Positions 44,846-52,589 of a DNA stretch of 64,000 nt are shown piece after piece. Position 1 is the stretch's first letter, and the number at the start of each line of letters is the position of its first letter. The stretch spans positions 1 through 64,000 of the forward strand of contig NZ_JAAGKM010000010.1 in the NCBI RefSeq assembly GCF_019308355.1, read 5' to 3'. The notes under the pieces are model-generated. The model had not been told where the DNA came from. It did no database searches and saw nothing but the letters and a program-made list of their open reading frames with translations. The stretch is from Empedobacter falsenii (GTDB lineage: Bacteria > Bacteroidota > Bacteroidia > Flavobacteriales > Weeksellaceae). The translations under genes and the position numbers were made by a program.

Positions 44846-45877
44846 TTAACTATCTTTCATTTTAATGAATCGATTATTTTGTAGCACAAATATTTTGTCA
44901 GGGTTATAGGCATGATTCTTTTTCGATTCTTCATTTAATGGAAAAACCGTAATTGCTAAAACTGGAAAATCATTGAAACTAAATATCTGTAAATTAATGT
45001 TTTTATATAAATATTCGTCCTGAGAAAAATTTGCATCAAGTAAATTGTAATAATTAATCAATTCGACATCGCTCATAATACTTTCGGTTAAATTTTCTGG
45101 ATGATAACCAACAAATAATAAACCTCCCTGACCATGCAGCATTGCATAAATATTTTTTTCAATTTCTTTCGGACAATTCTTTTCTAAAAACTGAACATAA
45201 TTAAAATATTGATAATGAAAAAGATGATCGTAAAGACAATCTAGAATAAATTCGTTGTTCGAAATATTATTTATAAAAAATTGTCTTGTTGGGTTATTCC
45301 ACAAAAAAGGTGTGTCTAAAATTTTGAAATAGTCATCTTTAATAGCAAAATTTGAGAATAGATTTTTATTTAATTTTATTGCATTTATTTGTTCTTCAAA
45401 ACCTAAATTTTTCAGTAACTTATATTCGTTTATTAAATTGTTAAGTTGTTCAGAATAATTAATTTGTTTAGAATTTTTTAAAGAATAAATTTCATATTCG
45501 TTATCTTTTTTTAAAGAATCGAAATCTTCATTTAACACAAAAGACAAACTAATTCCGTAAGGAAAAATGGTTTCATTTGGAGTGATAAAAATAGCTTCTT
45601 GATTAACTAGTTTTAAGCGTTTGTAATTATTTTCGTTAGGAAAATTGATTTCAGTATTTATTCGATCAATTGCTTTTGGTTGAATAAAGTTACTTTCAAT
45701 TTGTAGCAAACCTTCATTTGAAATAATTTCGATGTAATTTTTAAGAAAATTAAAAGCATCCAACCTATTTTTTAACCCGTTATCCGAATTAAATTCAGTT
45801 GTTTGAAATTCTTTTGAGCTTGTGCAAAAACGTGTTTTTACAACATAAGTTATTGTAGATAAAATGTTTTTGTGCAT
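44846..45877 (-). CDS. Unknown protein with a possible AlbA_2/Schlafen-like C-terminus
   Basis: A 343-residue soluble protein that I do not recognise as a whole. The last 100 residues carry a pattern reminiscent of AlbA_2 (Schlafen-like) domains: YAMLHGQGGLLFVGYHPEN, a beta strand FSFNDFPVLAITVFPL and a closing KIFVLQNNRFIKMKDS. AlbA_2 domains occur in transcription regulators and in defence or nuclease proteins. The first 200 residues look helical and are rich in Asn, Leu and Phe. No second gene accompanies it. The resemblance is from pattern only. Confidence 0.55.
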   Translation of the reverse strand: MHKNILSTITYVVKTRFCTSSKEFQTTEFNSDNGLKNRLDAFNFLKNYIEIISNEGLLQIESNFIQPKAIDRINTEINFPNENNYKRLKLVNQEAIFITPNETIFPYGISLSFVLNEDFDSLKKDNEYEIYSLKNSKQINYSEQLNNLINEYKLLKNLGFEEQINAIKLNKNLFSNFAIKDDYFKILDTPFLWNNPTRQFFINNISNNEFILDCLYDHLFHYQYFNYVQFLEKNCPKEIEKNIYAMLHGQGGLLFVGYHPENLTESIMSDVELINYYNLLDANFSQDEYLYKNINLQIFSFNDFPVLAITVFPLNEESKKNHAYNPDKIFVLQNNRFIKMKDS

Positions 45878-46065
45878 AGTTGAATTTTAATCTTTTGTAA
45901 ATGTAAAAGATTAGTTTTTAATAATTTTTACTAAAAAACACTTTTTTATAAAAATTATTAAGTGTTTTTGTTAAGAACTTTTTGATTCCGTTTTCGATAA
46001 AATAGTCACTTTTTTTAACATTGTTTTTGAGGAAATGATAAAATTATAAATTTGATTTAAACAAA

Positions 46066-46095
46066 AAATCCTCAACTCCGAAGAATTGAGGATTT
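46066..46095 (-). terminator. Terminator of the hsp20 gene
   Basis: Stem AAATCCTCAA/TTGAGGATTT (46066-46075 with 46086-46095) downstream of the minus-strand gene ending at 46121. Confidence 0.88.
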
Positions 46096-46120
46096 ACTAA
46101 CCAACTAAAATTAACTATAT

Positions 46121-46582
46121 CTATGAAATTTGTATGCTACGTTTTTCTTTTGGTAAAGCTTCTTCTTTCTTAGGTAGAACTAATTGCAAAATTCCGTTTA
46201 CATAAGAAGCTTCTATTTTATCTTCGTTTATGGTTTCTGGCAATGTAAATGCTCTTCTGAAGCTTGAAAAATTAAATTCTTTTCTCGAAAATTTTTCTTC
46301 TTTTACTTCTTCATTTTGTTTAAATTCTGATGAAATTTTCAAAATATTTTCATCAATTTCAATAGAGAAATCTTCTTTGTTTAAACCTGGTGCAGCTAAT
46401 AAAATCTCGAAACTATCTTCATTTTCTTTGATATTTACTGCAGGAAATTGATTTTGAGAATTTACAAAAGTTTCAAATTTTGGACGCATTGCATTTTCAA
46501 ATCCAAAAGGAAAATAATTTGCTCTATTTTTTCTTGCTGTATTCATGTCTTGTATGTTTAAATTTTTGATTTCATTGTTCAT
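46121..46582 (-). CDS. Small heat shock protein (Hsp20/alpha-crystallin)
   Basis: A 153-residue chaperone that keeps unfolded proteins soluble. The alpha-crystallin domain spans about 45-140: PAVNIKENEDSFEILLAAPGL, the EKFSRKEFNFSSFRRAFTLP strand and VNGILQLVLPKKE, with the usual I-x-I-type tail SIQIS. Upstream on the minus strand a near-consensus promoter TAATTTG is seen, but no heat-shock operator was recognised. Confidence 0.95.
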   Translation of the reverse strand: MNNEIKNLNIQDMNTARKNRANYFPFGFENAMRPKFETFVNSQNQFPAVNIKENEDSFEILLAAPGLNKEDFSIEIDENILKISSEFKQNEEVKEEKFSRKEFNFSSFRRAFTLPETINEDKIEASYVNGILQLVLPKKEEALPKEKRSIQIS

Positions 46583-46692
46583 GTTTTCACTTTATTCAAA
46601 TTATGTGCAAATCGATATTTTAAGACAAAATGACTGGTTTTTACTATTTTCAAATGTCAAAATGACCGAAAATTTAAATTTTGAACATAAAA

Positions 46693-46720
46693 AAATCCTG
46701 AAAAGTCATTTTCAGGATTT
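46693..46720 (-). terminator. Terminator of the S1/P1 nuclease gene
   Basis: A perfect 12-bp stem (46693-46704 with 46709-46720, loop GTCA) downstream of the minus-strand gene ending at 46744. Confidence 0.92.
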
Positions 46721-46743
46721 GTAAATCTCGGTAAAGATTCTAT

Positions 46744-47535
46744 TTATTTATAAATTTCGTCTAAAACTTTTGCTAAACGTAGACCGCCTTTTAGCATTTG
46801 ATCTTCGATCGTTTTTTTGTTGTCAAAATGATAACGGTAACCTAATTTATCGTCCATTTTAACACCTGCGTAAATTCTGTTTGCAATAATATAAGAGCCG
46901 TAAATCCAATCAGCAAAAGTTCCTTCTTGCATTGTTTTTTGTTGTTCTTTCGTTGCAATATCCAGTAAATTAGAATATTCTGTGTACGAATAGTTTTCGT
47001 AATCAACCAATTTAGAATCCCAAACGGTATGAATATTTACTTTATCGCGAAACCATTCAACTTTGATTCTATTTCCACCCAAATCGTCTGGACGCCCAAC
47101 ATGTAAAGGTTGATGCGCATCTCCCAAAATGTGAATCAAGAAATATAAATCGTGTTGTTTTTGTTCGATTGTTAAATTCTTGTTGTTTTTTAATTCATTA
47201 ATCAAAAACAAACCTTTTTTGTACATATTATCATCAGAAGTTCCATCTAGCGCAACATCAAATTGTGCACGATCCAAATCTCCTGGAATATTTACGTAAT
47301 GGTAAGAATCTGCATGTTTCCAAGAATCATCAGACTTGATAAAATCTGGCCAGTTCGCCCAATACGCTAATTTTTGTGGACCAATAATTTTTGTAATTTC
47401 TTTACGAGTTTTCTTGCTAATATGTTGTTCTGCAATTTGAGAAACTACTCGGTGACCTGTTAATCCCCAAGCTAAAGCACTTTCTGAAGCTAAAAATGCT
47501 CCTAAAAGCATTGCACTTCCTATAATTTTTTTCAT
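46744..47535 (-). CDS. Secreted S1/P1-type zinc nuclease
   Basis: A 263-residue exported nuclease cutting single-stranded nucleic acid. Signal peptide 1-22 (ALA) exposes Trp23 as the mature N-terminus, the first zinc ligand of the family. Further ligands appear in GHRVV (His28), DSYHYVN, HILGDAHQPLHVG (His135, Asp139, His145) and NIHTVWDS, matching the S1/P1 nuclease trinuclear zinc site. Probable use is nutrient phosphate or nucleoside recovery. Promoter TAccTTTG on the minus strand at 47556-47563. Confidence 0.93.
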   Translation of the reverse strand: MKKIIGSAMLLGAFLASESALAWGLTGHRVVSQIAEQHISKKTRKEITKIIGPQKLAYWANWPDFIKSDDSWKHADSYHYVNIPGDLDRAQFDVALDGTSDDNMYKKGLFLINELKNNKNLTIEQKQHDLYFLIHILGDAHQPLHVGRPDDLGGNRIKVEWFRDKVNIHTVWDSKLVDYENYSYTEYSNLLDIATKEQQKTMQEGTFADWIYGSYIIANRIYAGVKMDDKLGYRYHFDNKKTIEDQMLKGGLRLAKVLDEIYK

Positions 47536-47555
47536 TGTGTGAGCTCGATTTTTGA

Positions 47556-47563
47556 CAAAGGTA
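47556..47563 (-). promoter_or_regulatory. -7 promoter element of the nuclease gene
   Basis: Reverse complement is TAccTTTG, an exact match, 20 nt before the start codon. Confidence 0.55.
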
Positions 47564-47690
47564 ATAAAACTAATTCAAGTAGAATGAGTGATTTTTGAAG
47601 GTGATTTTTAAATGATAGTTAATATTTTTTCAAGTAAAATCAAGTACTTTTTCATAAAAAAAACATCGATTTTAAAATATTCTTAAATAA

Positions 47691-47735
47691 CTTAAAAAAC
47701 TTAAAAAACTTAAAAAACTTAAAAAACTTAAAAAA
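47691..47735. repeat. Five tandem copies of the 9-bp unit CTTAAAAAA
   Basis: Five exact units at 47691-47699, 47700-47708, 47709-47717, 47718-47726 and 47727-47735. The A6 tracts recur every 9 bp, less than one helical turn. It lies between the divergent nuclease and PadR genes, 83 bp before the PadR promoter -33 element. The rest of this 341-bp gap holds the two promoters and no gene. Confidence 0.95.
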
Positions 47736-47817
47736 AATATTAATTCAATAAACCTCGATAAACAGGCAGATTGGTATGTCTTTTATTTATAATACTAAAA
47801 ATAATTCAGTACTTTGT

Positions 47818-47850
47818 TTTGCATAATACTAAAACTTTTATATATATTTG
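47818..47850 (+). promoter_or_regulatory. Promoter of the padR-pspC operon
   Basis: TTTG at 47818-47821 and TAtaTTTG at 47843-47850 with 21 nt between them, a complete Bacteroidota promoter, 28 nt before the PadR ATG at 47878. Confidence 0.75.
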
Positions 47851-47877
47851 TATAACAAAATAAAACAAGCCGTTCTT

Positions 47878-48219
47878 ATGAATATAGAGAAAACAAAAGT
47901 TCAGATGCGAAAAGGTGTACTGGAATATTGTATTCTCAGCATTATCAAAAAAGGAGATGCGTATGCATCTGATATCATAGACGAATTGAAAAAAGCAGAG
48001 ATGATTGTTGTTGAAGGAACATTATATCCGCTTTTGACAAGACTAAAAAATGATGACCTTTTACAGTATCGCTGGGAAGAATCAACGTCAGGACCACCTC
48101 GCAAATATTATGCACTTACAGAGTTAGGTGAAAATTTTTTAAAAGAATTAGCTGAAACTTGGGAACAGTTAATTGAAGCCGTGAATAAAGTAACCACAGA
48201 AACGCAGAAAAATGGATAA
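47878..48219 (+). CDS. PadR family transcriptional regulator
   Basis: A 113-residue winged-helix repressor: MRKGVLEYCILSIIKKGDAYASDIIDELKK at its start and the wing 'GPPRKYYALTELG' are family signatures, and the size matches the short PadR-s2 group. The open frame extends 10 codons back to a TTG overlapping the promoter, so ATG 47878 is used. Overlaps the PspC gene by 8 bases. In Bacteroidota, padR-pspC pairs are common; the inducer is unknown, and envelope stress is a guess from the partner. Confidence 0.9.
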   Translation: MNIEKTKVQMRKGVLEYCILSIIKKGDAYASDIIDELKKAEMIVVEGTLYPLLTRLKNDDLLQYRWEESTSGPPRKYYALTELGENFLKELAETWEQLIEAVNKVTTETQKNG

Positions 48220-50008
48220 AACAGTATCAATAAGTATAGGAGGATTTTCTTTCGTGTTAGACGAAATCGCCTATAATAAATTAAAGACCTATTTACAAGA
48301 TGTAAAAACTTCGTTGAGAGGTACGGAAGGTGTAGAAGATATTATTGAAGATGTAGAAATCCGTATTTCTGAATTATTTCGTGAACGATTAAAATTTAGA
48401 GAAGTCGTAAACGAAGATGACATCAATTTTGTAATTGCAACGATGGGACATCCAGATCAATATAAGGTTGAAGAAGATGAAGAGAACGAAAAAACGTCTA
48501 CAAATTCATCATACAATTATTCGTCAAATAATCAATCGTATGGTGGGCAACAAACTGGTGCGAAACGTTTGTACCGCGATCCAGATGATACAATTGTAAC
48601 AGGATTATCTGCTGGTTTGGCGCATTATATGGGCGTTGATCCTTGGTTTGTACGTTCTATTTGGTTAGTTCTTGGAATTTTGGGAATTTTCACAGCAGGT
48701 GTATCATTTTTCTTAGTGGTATTCTGTTATTTTATCTTGTTAATTTTTGTTCCAAAAGCAAAAACAACATCAGAGAAGTTACAGATGTACGGACAACCAG
48801 CAAACATTGATACATTAAAAAAAAACGTAGAACAAGCTAGTGAAGCTGTTGTAAGTGGAAGCAAAGAATTAAGTAATAAATTAGGCGGAGCCTTTGGTGT
48901 TTTTGGTCGAATTTTACTTTGGTTCATCGGATTTATCATTCTAAGTTCAGGAATTGGATTAATCATTGGAGGATTCTTTTTCTTCTTTACTACTTGGACA
49001 GAAATGCCAACAGAATTATTCGGTTATCTTGTTGAAGAGGAATGGATGAGCATGGCAGCCAAAATATTTGGAGGAATATTAATGGTAATTCCAGGTATTT
49101 TGTTGACAATTTTAGGTGTAAAATGTTTCTGGAATAAAGTAAAAGTAAGCAAAGCTGTCATCTTTGGATCAATCGCTCTTTGGTTTGTTGCATTATTTGC
49201 AATCATCGGAATTTCTGTAAGTACAGCAAGTAAATTTAGAAACTCAGTTGAAATGACACAAGAAAAAAGTTATGTTATTCCTTCTGATACCTTACAAGTT
49301 TATTTTAGAGAAAATAATGAAGGTAACTTAAAGTTCAAAACTTTTAACGATTTAGATCAATTAATTGATGCTGATGGAAACTTAATCATTCCAATTGATG
49401 ATATTTTTGAGATTGAAGAAAGTACAGACGATAAACTTCATGTTCAAGTAACTTATTCTTCTAAAGGAGGAAGCAAAGAAGAAGCAAAACGCAATTTAGA
49501 AGCAATTAGATATAATTACGAATTAAATGGAAATAAACTTTATTTAGATGAGTTTATTAAAATTCCTAAAGATGGTAAATTTAGAAATCAAACGGTTGAT
49601 ATCAAATTGTATGTTCCTAAGAACAAATTAATTCACACGAATAACACTGATCGAATAACAATTATTAATAATGATAATGATCGTGATTATTTATACGATT
49701 TGAAGAATAAATTTATTGGATATAATGGAAAAAAATTCGTATGTTTGAATTGTCAAAAAGATTCAGATTCTGAGGACGATATTAATCTTGATTCAGAGGA
49801 TGTAAACATAAATTTGAATGACGGAAACGATTCGGCGAGAGTTAGAATTGATAAAAATGGTATTCGTGTCGAAAGTAAAGACGGTTCAGTAGGACTAAAT
49901 TTACCAAGAACTGAAAACAAAAAAGAAAAATCAAACCAAGAAATACACTATAAAGATGATACAGATTCTATTAACATTAACTACAGAAATCATTCAAATA
50001 ATCGTTGA
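48212..50008 (+). CDS. PspC domain membrane protein
   Basis: A 598-residue membrane protein. An N-terminal helical domain (about 1-95) is followed by an Asn/Ser linker and the PspC signature RLYRDPDDTIVTGLSAGLAHYMGVDPWFVR (split here around residues 119-149, then helices 150-180). Two or three further transmembrane helices (about 230-335) lead to a C-terminal extracytoplasmic region (about 345-500) with repeated beta strands and an acidic, Asn/Asp-rich tail. PspC proteins respond to membrane stress in other bacteria. Translationally coupled to the PadR regulator upstream. Confidence 0.88.
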   Translation: MDKTVSISIGGFSFVLDEIAYNKLKTYLQDVKTSLRGTEGVEDIIEDVEIRISELFRERLKFREVVNEDDINFVIATMGHPDQYKVEEDEENEKTSTNSSYNYSSNNQSYGGQQTGAKRLYRDPDDTIVTGLSAGLAHYMGVDPWFVRSIWLVLGILGIFTAGVSFFLVVFCYFILLIFVPKAKTTSEKLQMYGQPANIDTLKKNVEQASEAVVSGSKELSNKLGGAFGVFGRILLWFIGFIILSSGIGLIIGGFFFFFTTWTEMPTELFGYLVEEEWMSMAAKIFGGILMVIPGILLTILGVKCFWNKVKVSKAVIFGSIALWFVALFAIIGISVSTASKFRNSVEMTQEKSYVIPSDTLQVYFRENNEGNLKFKTFNDLDQLIDADGNLIIPIDDIFEIEESTDDKLHVQVTYSSKGGSKEEAKRNLEAIRYNYELNGNKLYLDEFIKIPKDGKFRNQTVDIKLYVPKNKLIHTNNTDRITIINNDNDRDYLYDLKNKFIGYNGKKFVCLNCQKDSDSEDDINLDSEDVNINLNDGNDSARVRIDKNGIRVESKDGSVGLNLPRTENKKEKSNQEIHYKDDTDSININYRNHSNNR

Positions 50009-50051
50009 TTTCTTTGCGTAGACTTAAGAAGTATTTTAATTAATAATATTC

Positions 50052-50086
50052 AAAAAGAGACATTTCATTTCGGAATGTCTCTTTTT
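50052..50086 (+). terminator. Terminator of padR-pspC
   Basis: A perfect 13-bp stem (50052-50064 with 50074-50086, nine-base loop) ending in T. Confidence 0.9.
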
Positions 50087-50098
50087 ATTTTTGGTTAC

Positions 50099-50133
50099 TT
50101 TGACTAATATCCGTTTCGAGTTTTGTATGTTTG
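50099..50133 (+). promoter_or_regulatory. Promoter of the acyltransferase-thioesterase-menF operon
   Basis: TTTG at 50099-50102 and TAtgTTTG at 50126-50133 with 23 nt between; the first ATG is at 50156. Confidence 0.65.
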
Positions 50134-50155
50134 CAAATGCATAAAGCATCATTTT

Positions 50156-50716
50156 ATGAAAAAATTTTTAGGTAAACTTTTGTACTCATTAGGTGGTTGG
50201 AAATTAGATAATCATCTCGATTTATCGAAAGTAGATAAATGCGTTTTGGTTTGCGCTCCGCACACTTCCAATTGGGATTTTTACTACACTATTTTGGCTT
50301 TTTGGCAAATGGGAATTCCAATGAAAATGTTTATCAAAGATGCTTGGACAAAGCCTTGGTATGGATATTTTATCAAGAAAATGGGCGGAATCGGAATTGA
50401 TCGTTCACAACGACATAATATGGTTGATTTTGCTTCAGATATTTTAAAAAAATCAGATAAATTATATTTAATTAATACACCAGAAGGAACGCGTTCTCGT
50501 GCAGAAAAGTGGAAAAATGGATTTTTCTATATCGCGCAAAAAGCAGATGTTCCGATTGTTTTGGCTTATTGTGATTTCAAGAAAAAAAGAGCTGGAATTT
50601 CAAAAATTGTAGAAACAGAAAACAGAACTTTAGAAGATGTGATGGATGAAATTCAAGATTTTTACAAAAAAGTTAGGGCAAAACATCCAGCACTTTATAA
50701 CCCAAAAATACATTAA
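50156..50716 (+). CDS. 1-Acyl-sn-glycerol-3-phosphate acyltransferase family protein
   Basis: A 186-residue PlsC-like acyltransferase with APHTSNWDFY (the catalytic HxxxxD, about residues 36-45) and PEGTRSR (about 110-116). It belongs to the short branch common in Bacteroidota. ATG 50156 is chosen because the promoter element lies inside the 11-codon upstream extension. It is followed after three bases by a thioesterase gene, so a shared transcript with the menaquinone genes is likely although the enzyme itself acts on phospholipid acylation. Confidence 0.88.
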   Translation: MKKFLGKLLYSLGGWKLDNHLDLSKVDKCVLVCAPHTSNWDFYYTILAFWQMGIPMKMFIKDAWTKPWYGYFIKKMGGIGIDRSQRHNMVDFASDILKKSDKLYLINTPEGTRSRAEKWKNGFFYIAQKADVPIVLAYCDFKKKRAGISKIVETENRTLEDVMDEIQDFYKKVRAKHPALYNPKIH

Positions 50717-50719
50717 ATT

Positions 50720-51142
50720 ATGAACGAACAAGATATTTTACAGAAGTTCAATGAAATTTCGAAAAATACATTACTTGAAACTTTAGATATAGAATTTACG
50801 GCAGTTGGAGAAGATTTTTTATCAGGAAAAATGCCTGTTACGCCTAAAGTTCATCAACCATTTGGGTTATTGCATGGAGGCGCTTCTATCGTTTTGGCGG
50901 AAACGTTGGGAAGTACATTGTCAAATATTATTTTACATTCGGATGATTTTGTGGCGGTTGGTCAACATGTTGACGCAAATCATCTTCGTCCAAAAAAGGA
51001 AGGAACAATTTTTGGGCATGCAACAGTCGTAAAACAAGGTCGTACTTCGCATTTGATTAAGATTGAAATCAAAGATGAAAACGATAAATTAATCTGTTAT
51101 ACACATTTAACAAACGCCATTATTTCTAAAAAACATGTTTAA
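50720..51142 (+). CDS. Hotdog-fold acyl-CoA thioesterase (PaaI/MenI type)
   Basis: A 140-residue single hotdog domain with HQPFGLLHGGASIVLAETLGS (about 42-62, holding the catalytic Glu) and the closing 'KQGRTSHLIKIEI' strand. This is the PaaI/YdiI-like family that includes 1,4-dihydroxy-2-naphthoyl-CoA thioesterase. Overlap of eight bases with the isochorismate synthase gene supports a role in menaquinone synthesis. The substrate assignment is from context. Confidence 0.85.
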   Translation: MNEQDILQKFNEISKNTLLETLDIEFTAVGEDFLSGKMPVTPKVHQPFGLLHGGASIVLAETLGSTLSNIILHSDDFVAVGQHVDANHLRPKKEGTIFGHATVVKQGRTSHLIKIEIKDENDKLICYTHLTNAIISKKHV

Positions 51143-52160
51143 AAAATTTCAAGATAAACTTGAAAGATTAATTCAGAATCAAGAACCTTTTCTTCTTTTT
51201 AGAAAACCAAATTCTACACAAGTGGAGTTGTGGGAAAATAAAGATTCTGAATCGGATAATAAGTTTATTTGTAATAGTTTCTATAATACAAAATTGGTTG
51301 AATTTAATGATGATGAGGTTATAGAAATTTCGATTGATGAATTACCAAATTTCGAACTTTCTCTACCAGAATCTGATCAAAATGAAGCTATTTCGTATGA
51401 AAATTATATTGATTTAATTCAAAAAACAGTTGAAGAATTACAAAGTGATTCACCAACTAAAAAAATTGTAATTAGTCGAATTAATTCACTTCCAGAAACG
51501 AATATTAATTTAGTTGAAACTTTCAAAAATTTACATCAACATTATCCAAATGCCTATGTGTATTTGCGATTTGATGCAGAAGAAGGTTGTTGGATTGGAG
51601 CTTCGCCAGAACTTTTATTGAAAGAAAATAACCAATTTATACAAACTGTTTCTTTGGCTGGAACAAAAGCAAAAGAAGATGAATGGACGGAGAAAGAATA
51701 TCATGAACAACAAGTGGTAACCGATTATATTTCGTCAACTTTAGAATCTTATACATCTTACATCGATGTTGATGGTCCATTTTCTGTAAATGCTGGCTTT
51801 TTTGAACATTTGAAATCATTTATTTCAGCTCAATTAAAAGACAAATCTCAGCTGTATGACTTGTTGAAAGCTTTGCATCCAACGCCTGCTGTAGGAGGAA
51901 TGCCAAAGGATCTGTCAAAAGATTTTATTCTCGAAAACGAAGGCTATAATCGTACTTTTTATGCAGGTTTTATGGGCTTTCAAAATAAAACAGAATCGGA
52001 GTATTTTGTTAATCTTAGATGTGCAAAAATCTATTCTAATAAAGTAAATTTGTATGTAGGAGGAGGTATTATGCCCGATTCTATTCCTGAAAATGAATGG
52101 CGAGAAACAGAACTGAAATCAAAAACAATAGGTGAATTGTTGGTGAAAACAGAGAATTAA
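51135..52160 (+). CDS. menF: Isochorismate synthase (chorismate-binding enzyme)
   Basis: A 341-residue chorismate-utilising enzyme with the expected C-terminal motifs: GASPELLL (about 155-162), TVSLAGTKA (about 170-178), LHPTPAVGGMPK (about 250-261), EGYNRTFYAGFMG and a final CAKIYSN-GGGI stretch. The order fits isochorismate synthase (MenF/EntC) rather than anthranilate or aminodeoxychorismate synthase. Flavobacteria respire through menaquinone, and a thioesterase gene overlaps it upstream. It is on the short side for the family. The rest of the menaquinone genes are not in the window. Confidence 0.88.
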   Translation: MFKKFQDKLERLIQNQEPFLLFRKPNSTQVELWENKDSESDNKFICNSFYNTKLVEFNDDEVIEISIDELPNFELSLPESDQNEAISYENYIDLIQKTVEELQSDSPTKKIVISRINSLPETNINLVETFKNLHQHYPNAYVYLRFDAEEGCWIGASPELLLKENNQFIQTVSLAGTKAKEDEWTEKEYHEQQVVTDYISSTLESYTSYIDVDGPFSVNAGFFEHLKSFISAQLKDKSQLYDLLKALHPTPAVGGMPKDLSKDFILENEGYNRTFYAGFMGFQNKTESEYFVNLRCAKIYSNKVNLYVGGGIMPDSIPENEWRETELKSKTIGELLVKTEN

Positions 52161-52504
52161 ATCAACTTAGGACGTTTAGATTTTGGTAAAGTTAAGATGA
52201 CTAAATTATAAGAATCTTTTATCCATTCTTTGATTTGAATGTTTTTCACGTCTTGATGAATTTTAACAGTATTCCAATGTTTTTTGTTCATGTGATAACC
52301 AGGAATTACAGCTTCGAAAGTTGCGCGTAATTCGATTGCATTATCTGGATCACATTTGATATTTACAGAATCAAAATCGTCAATATTACAAAGGCAAAAC
52401 ATTTTTCCAGCGATATAAAAGACCAAAGTAGATTGATCAAAAGGAAATTTTTCTTCGACCAATGGAAGTCCTAAACAAAACTCTCTTAACTCTTCTATAT
52501 GCAT
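52157..52504 (-). CDS. MmcQ/YjbR family DNA-binding-fold protein
   Basis: A 115-residue protein with the YjbR pattern: LREFCLGLPLVEEKFPFDQ at its start, GKMFCLCNID (about 33-42), IKCDPDNAIELRA (about 48-60) and PGYHMNKKHWNTV (about 68-80). The fold resembles winged-helix or double-wing DNA-binding proteins but a role is not established. It converges with menF, the two stops overlapping by four bases. Confidence 0.88.
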   Translation of the reverse strand: MHIEELREFCLGLPLVEEKFPFDQSTLVFYIAGKMFCLCNIDDFDSVNIKCDPDNAIELRATFEAVIPGYHMNKKHWNTVKIHQDVKNIQIKEWIKDSYNLVILTLPKSKRPKLI

Positions 52505-52537
52505 AAAAATATTTTTAGTGAAGATACAAATAAAACG

Positions 52538-52565
52538 AAAACGACCTTAATTACAAGGTCGTTTT
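52538..52565 (-). terminator. Terminator of the SusCD operon
   Basis: A perfect 11-bp stem AAAACGACCTT/AAGGTCGTTTT (52538-52548 with 52555-52565) downstream of the SusD gene that ends at 52590. Confidence 0.92.
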
Positions 52566-52589
52566 CTATTAAATGTGGAATGTATGCAA

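Noticed and set aside
44846-45877. Part of an anti-phage defence system
   Set aside because: AlbA_2-like resemblance alone is not evidence; no nuclease, helicase or sensor gene is next to it and the neighbours are housekeeping or envelope genes.
47691-47735. Short tandem repeats as a CRISPR array
   Set aside because: Units are 9 bp, contiguous, with no spacers and no cas genes near.
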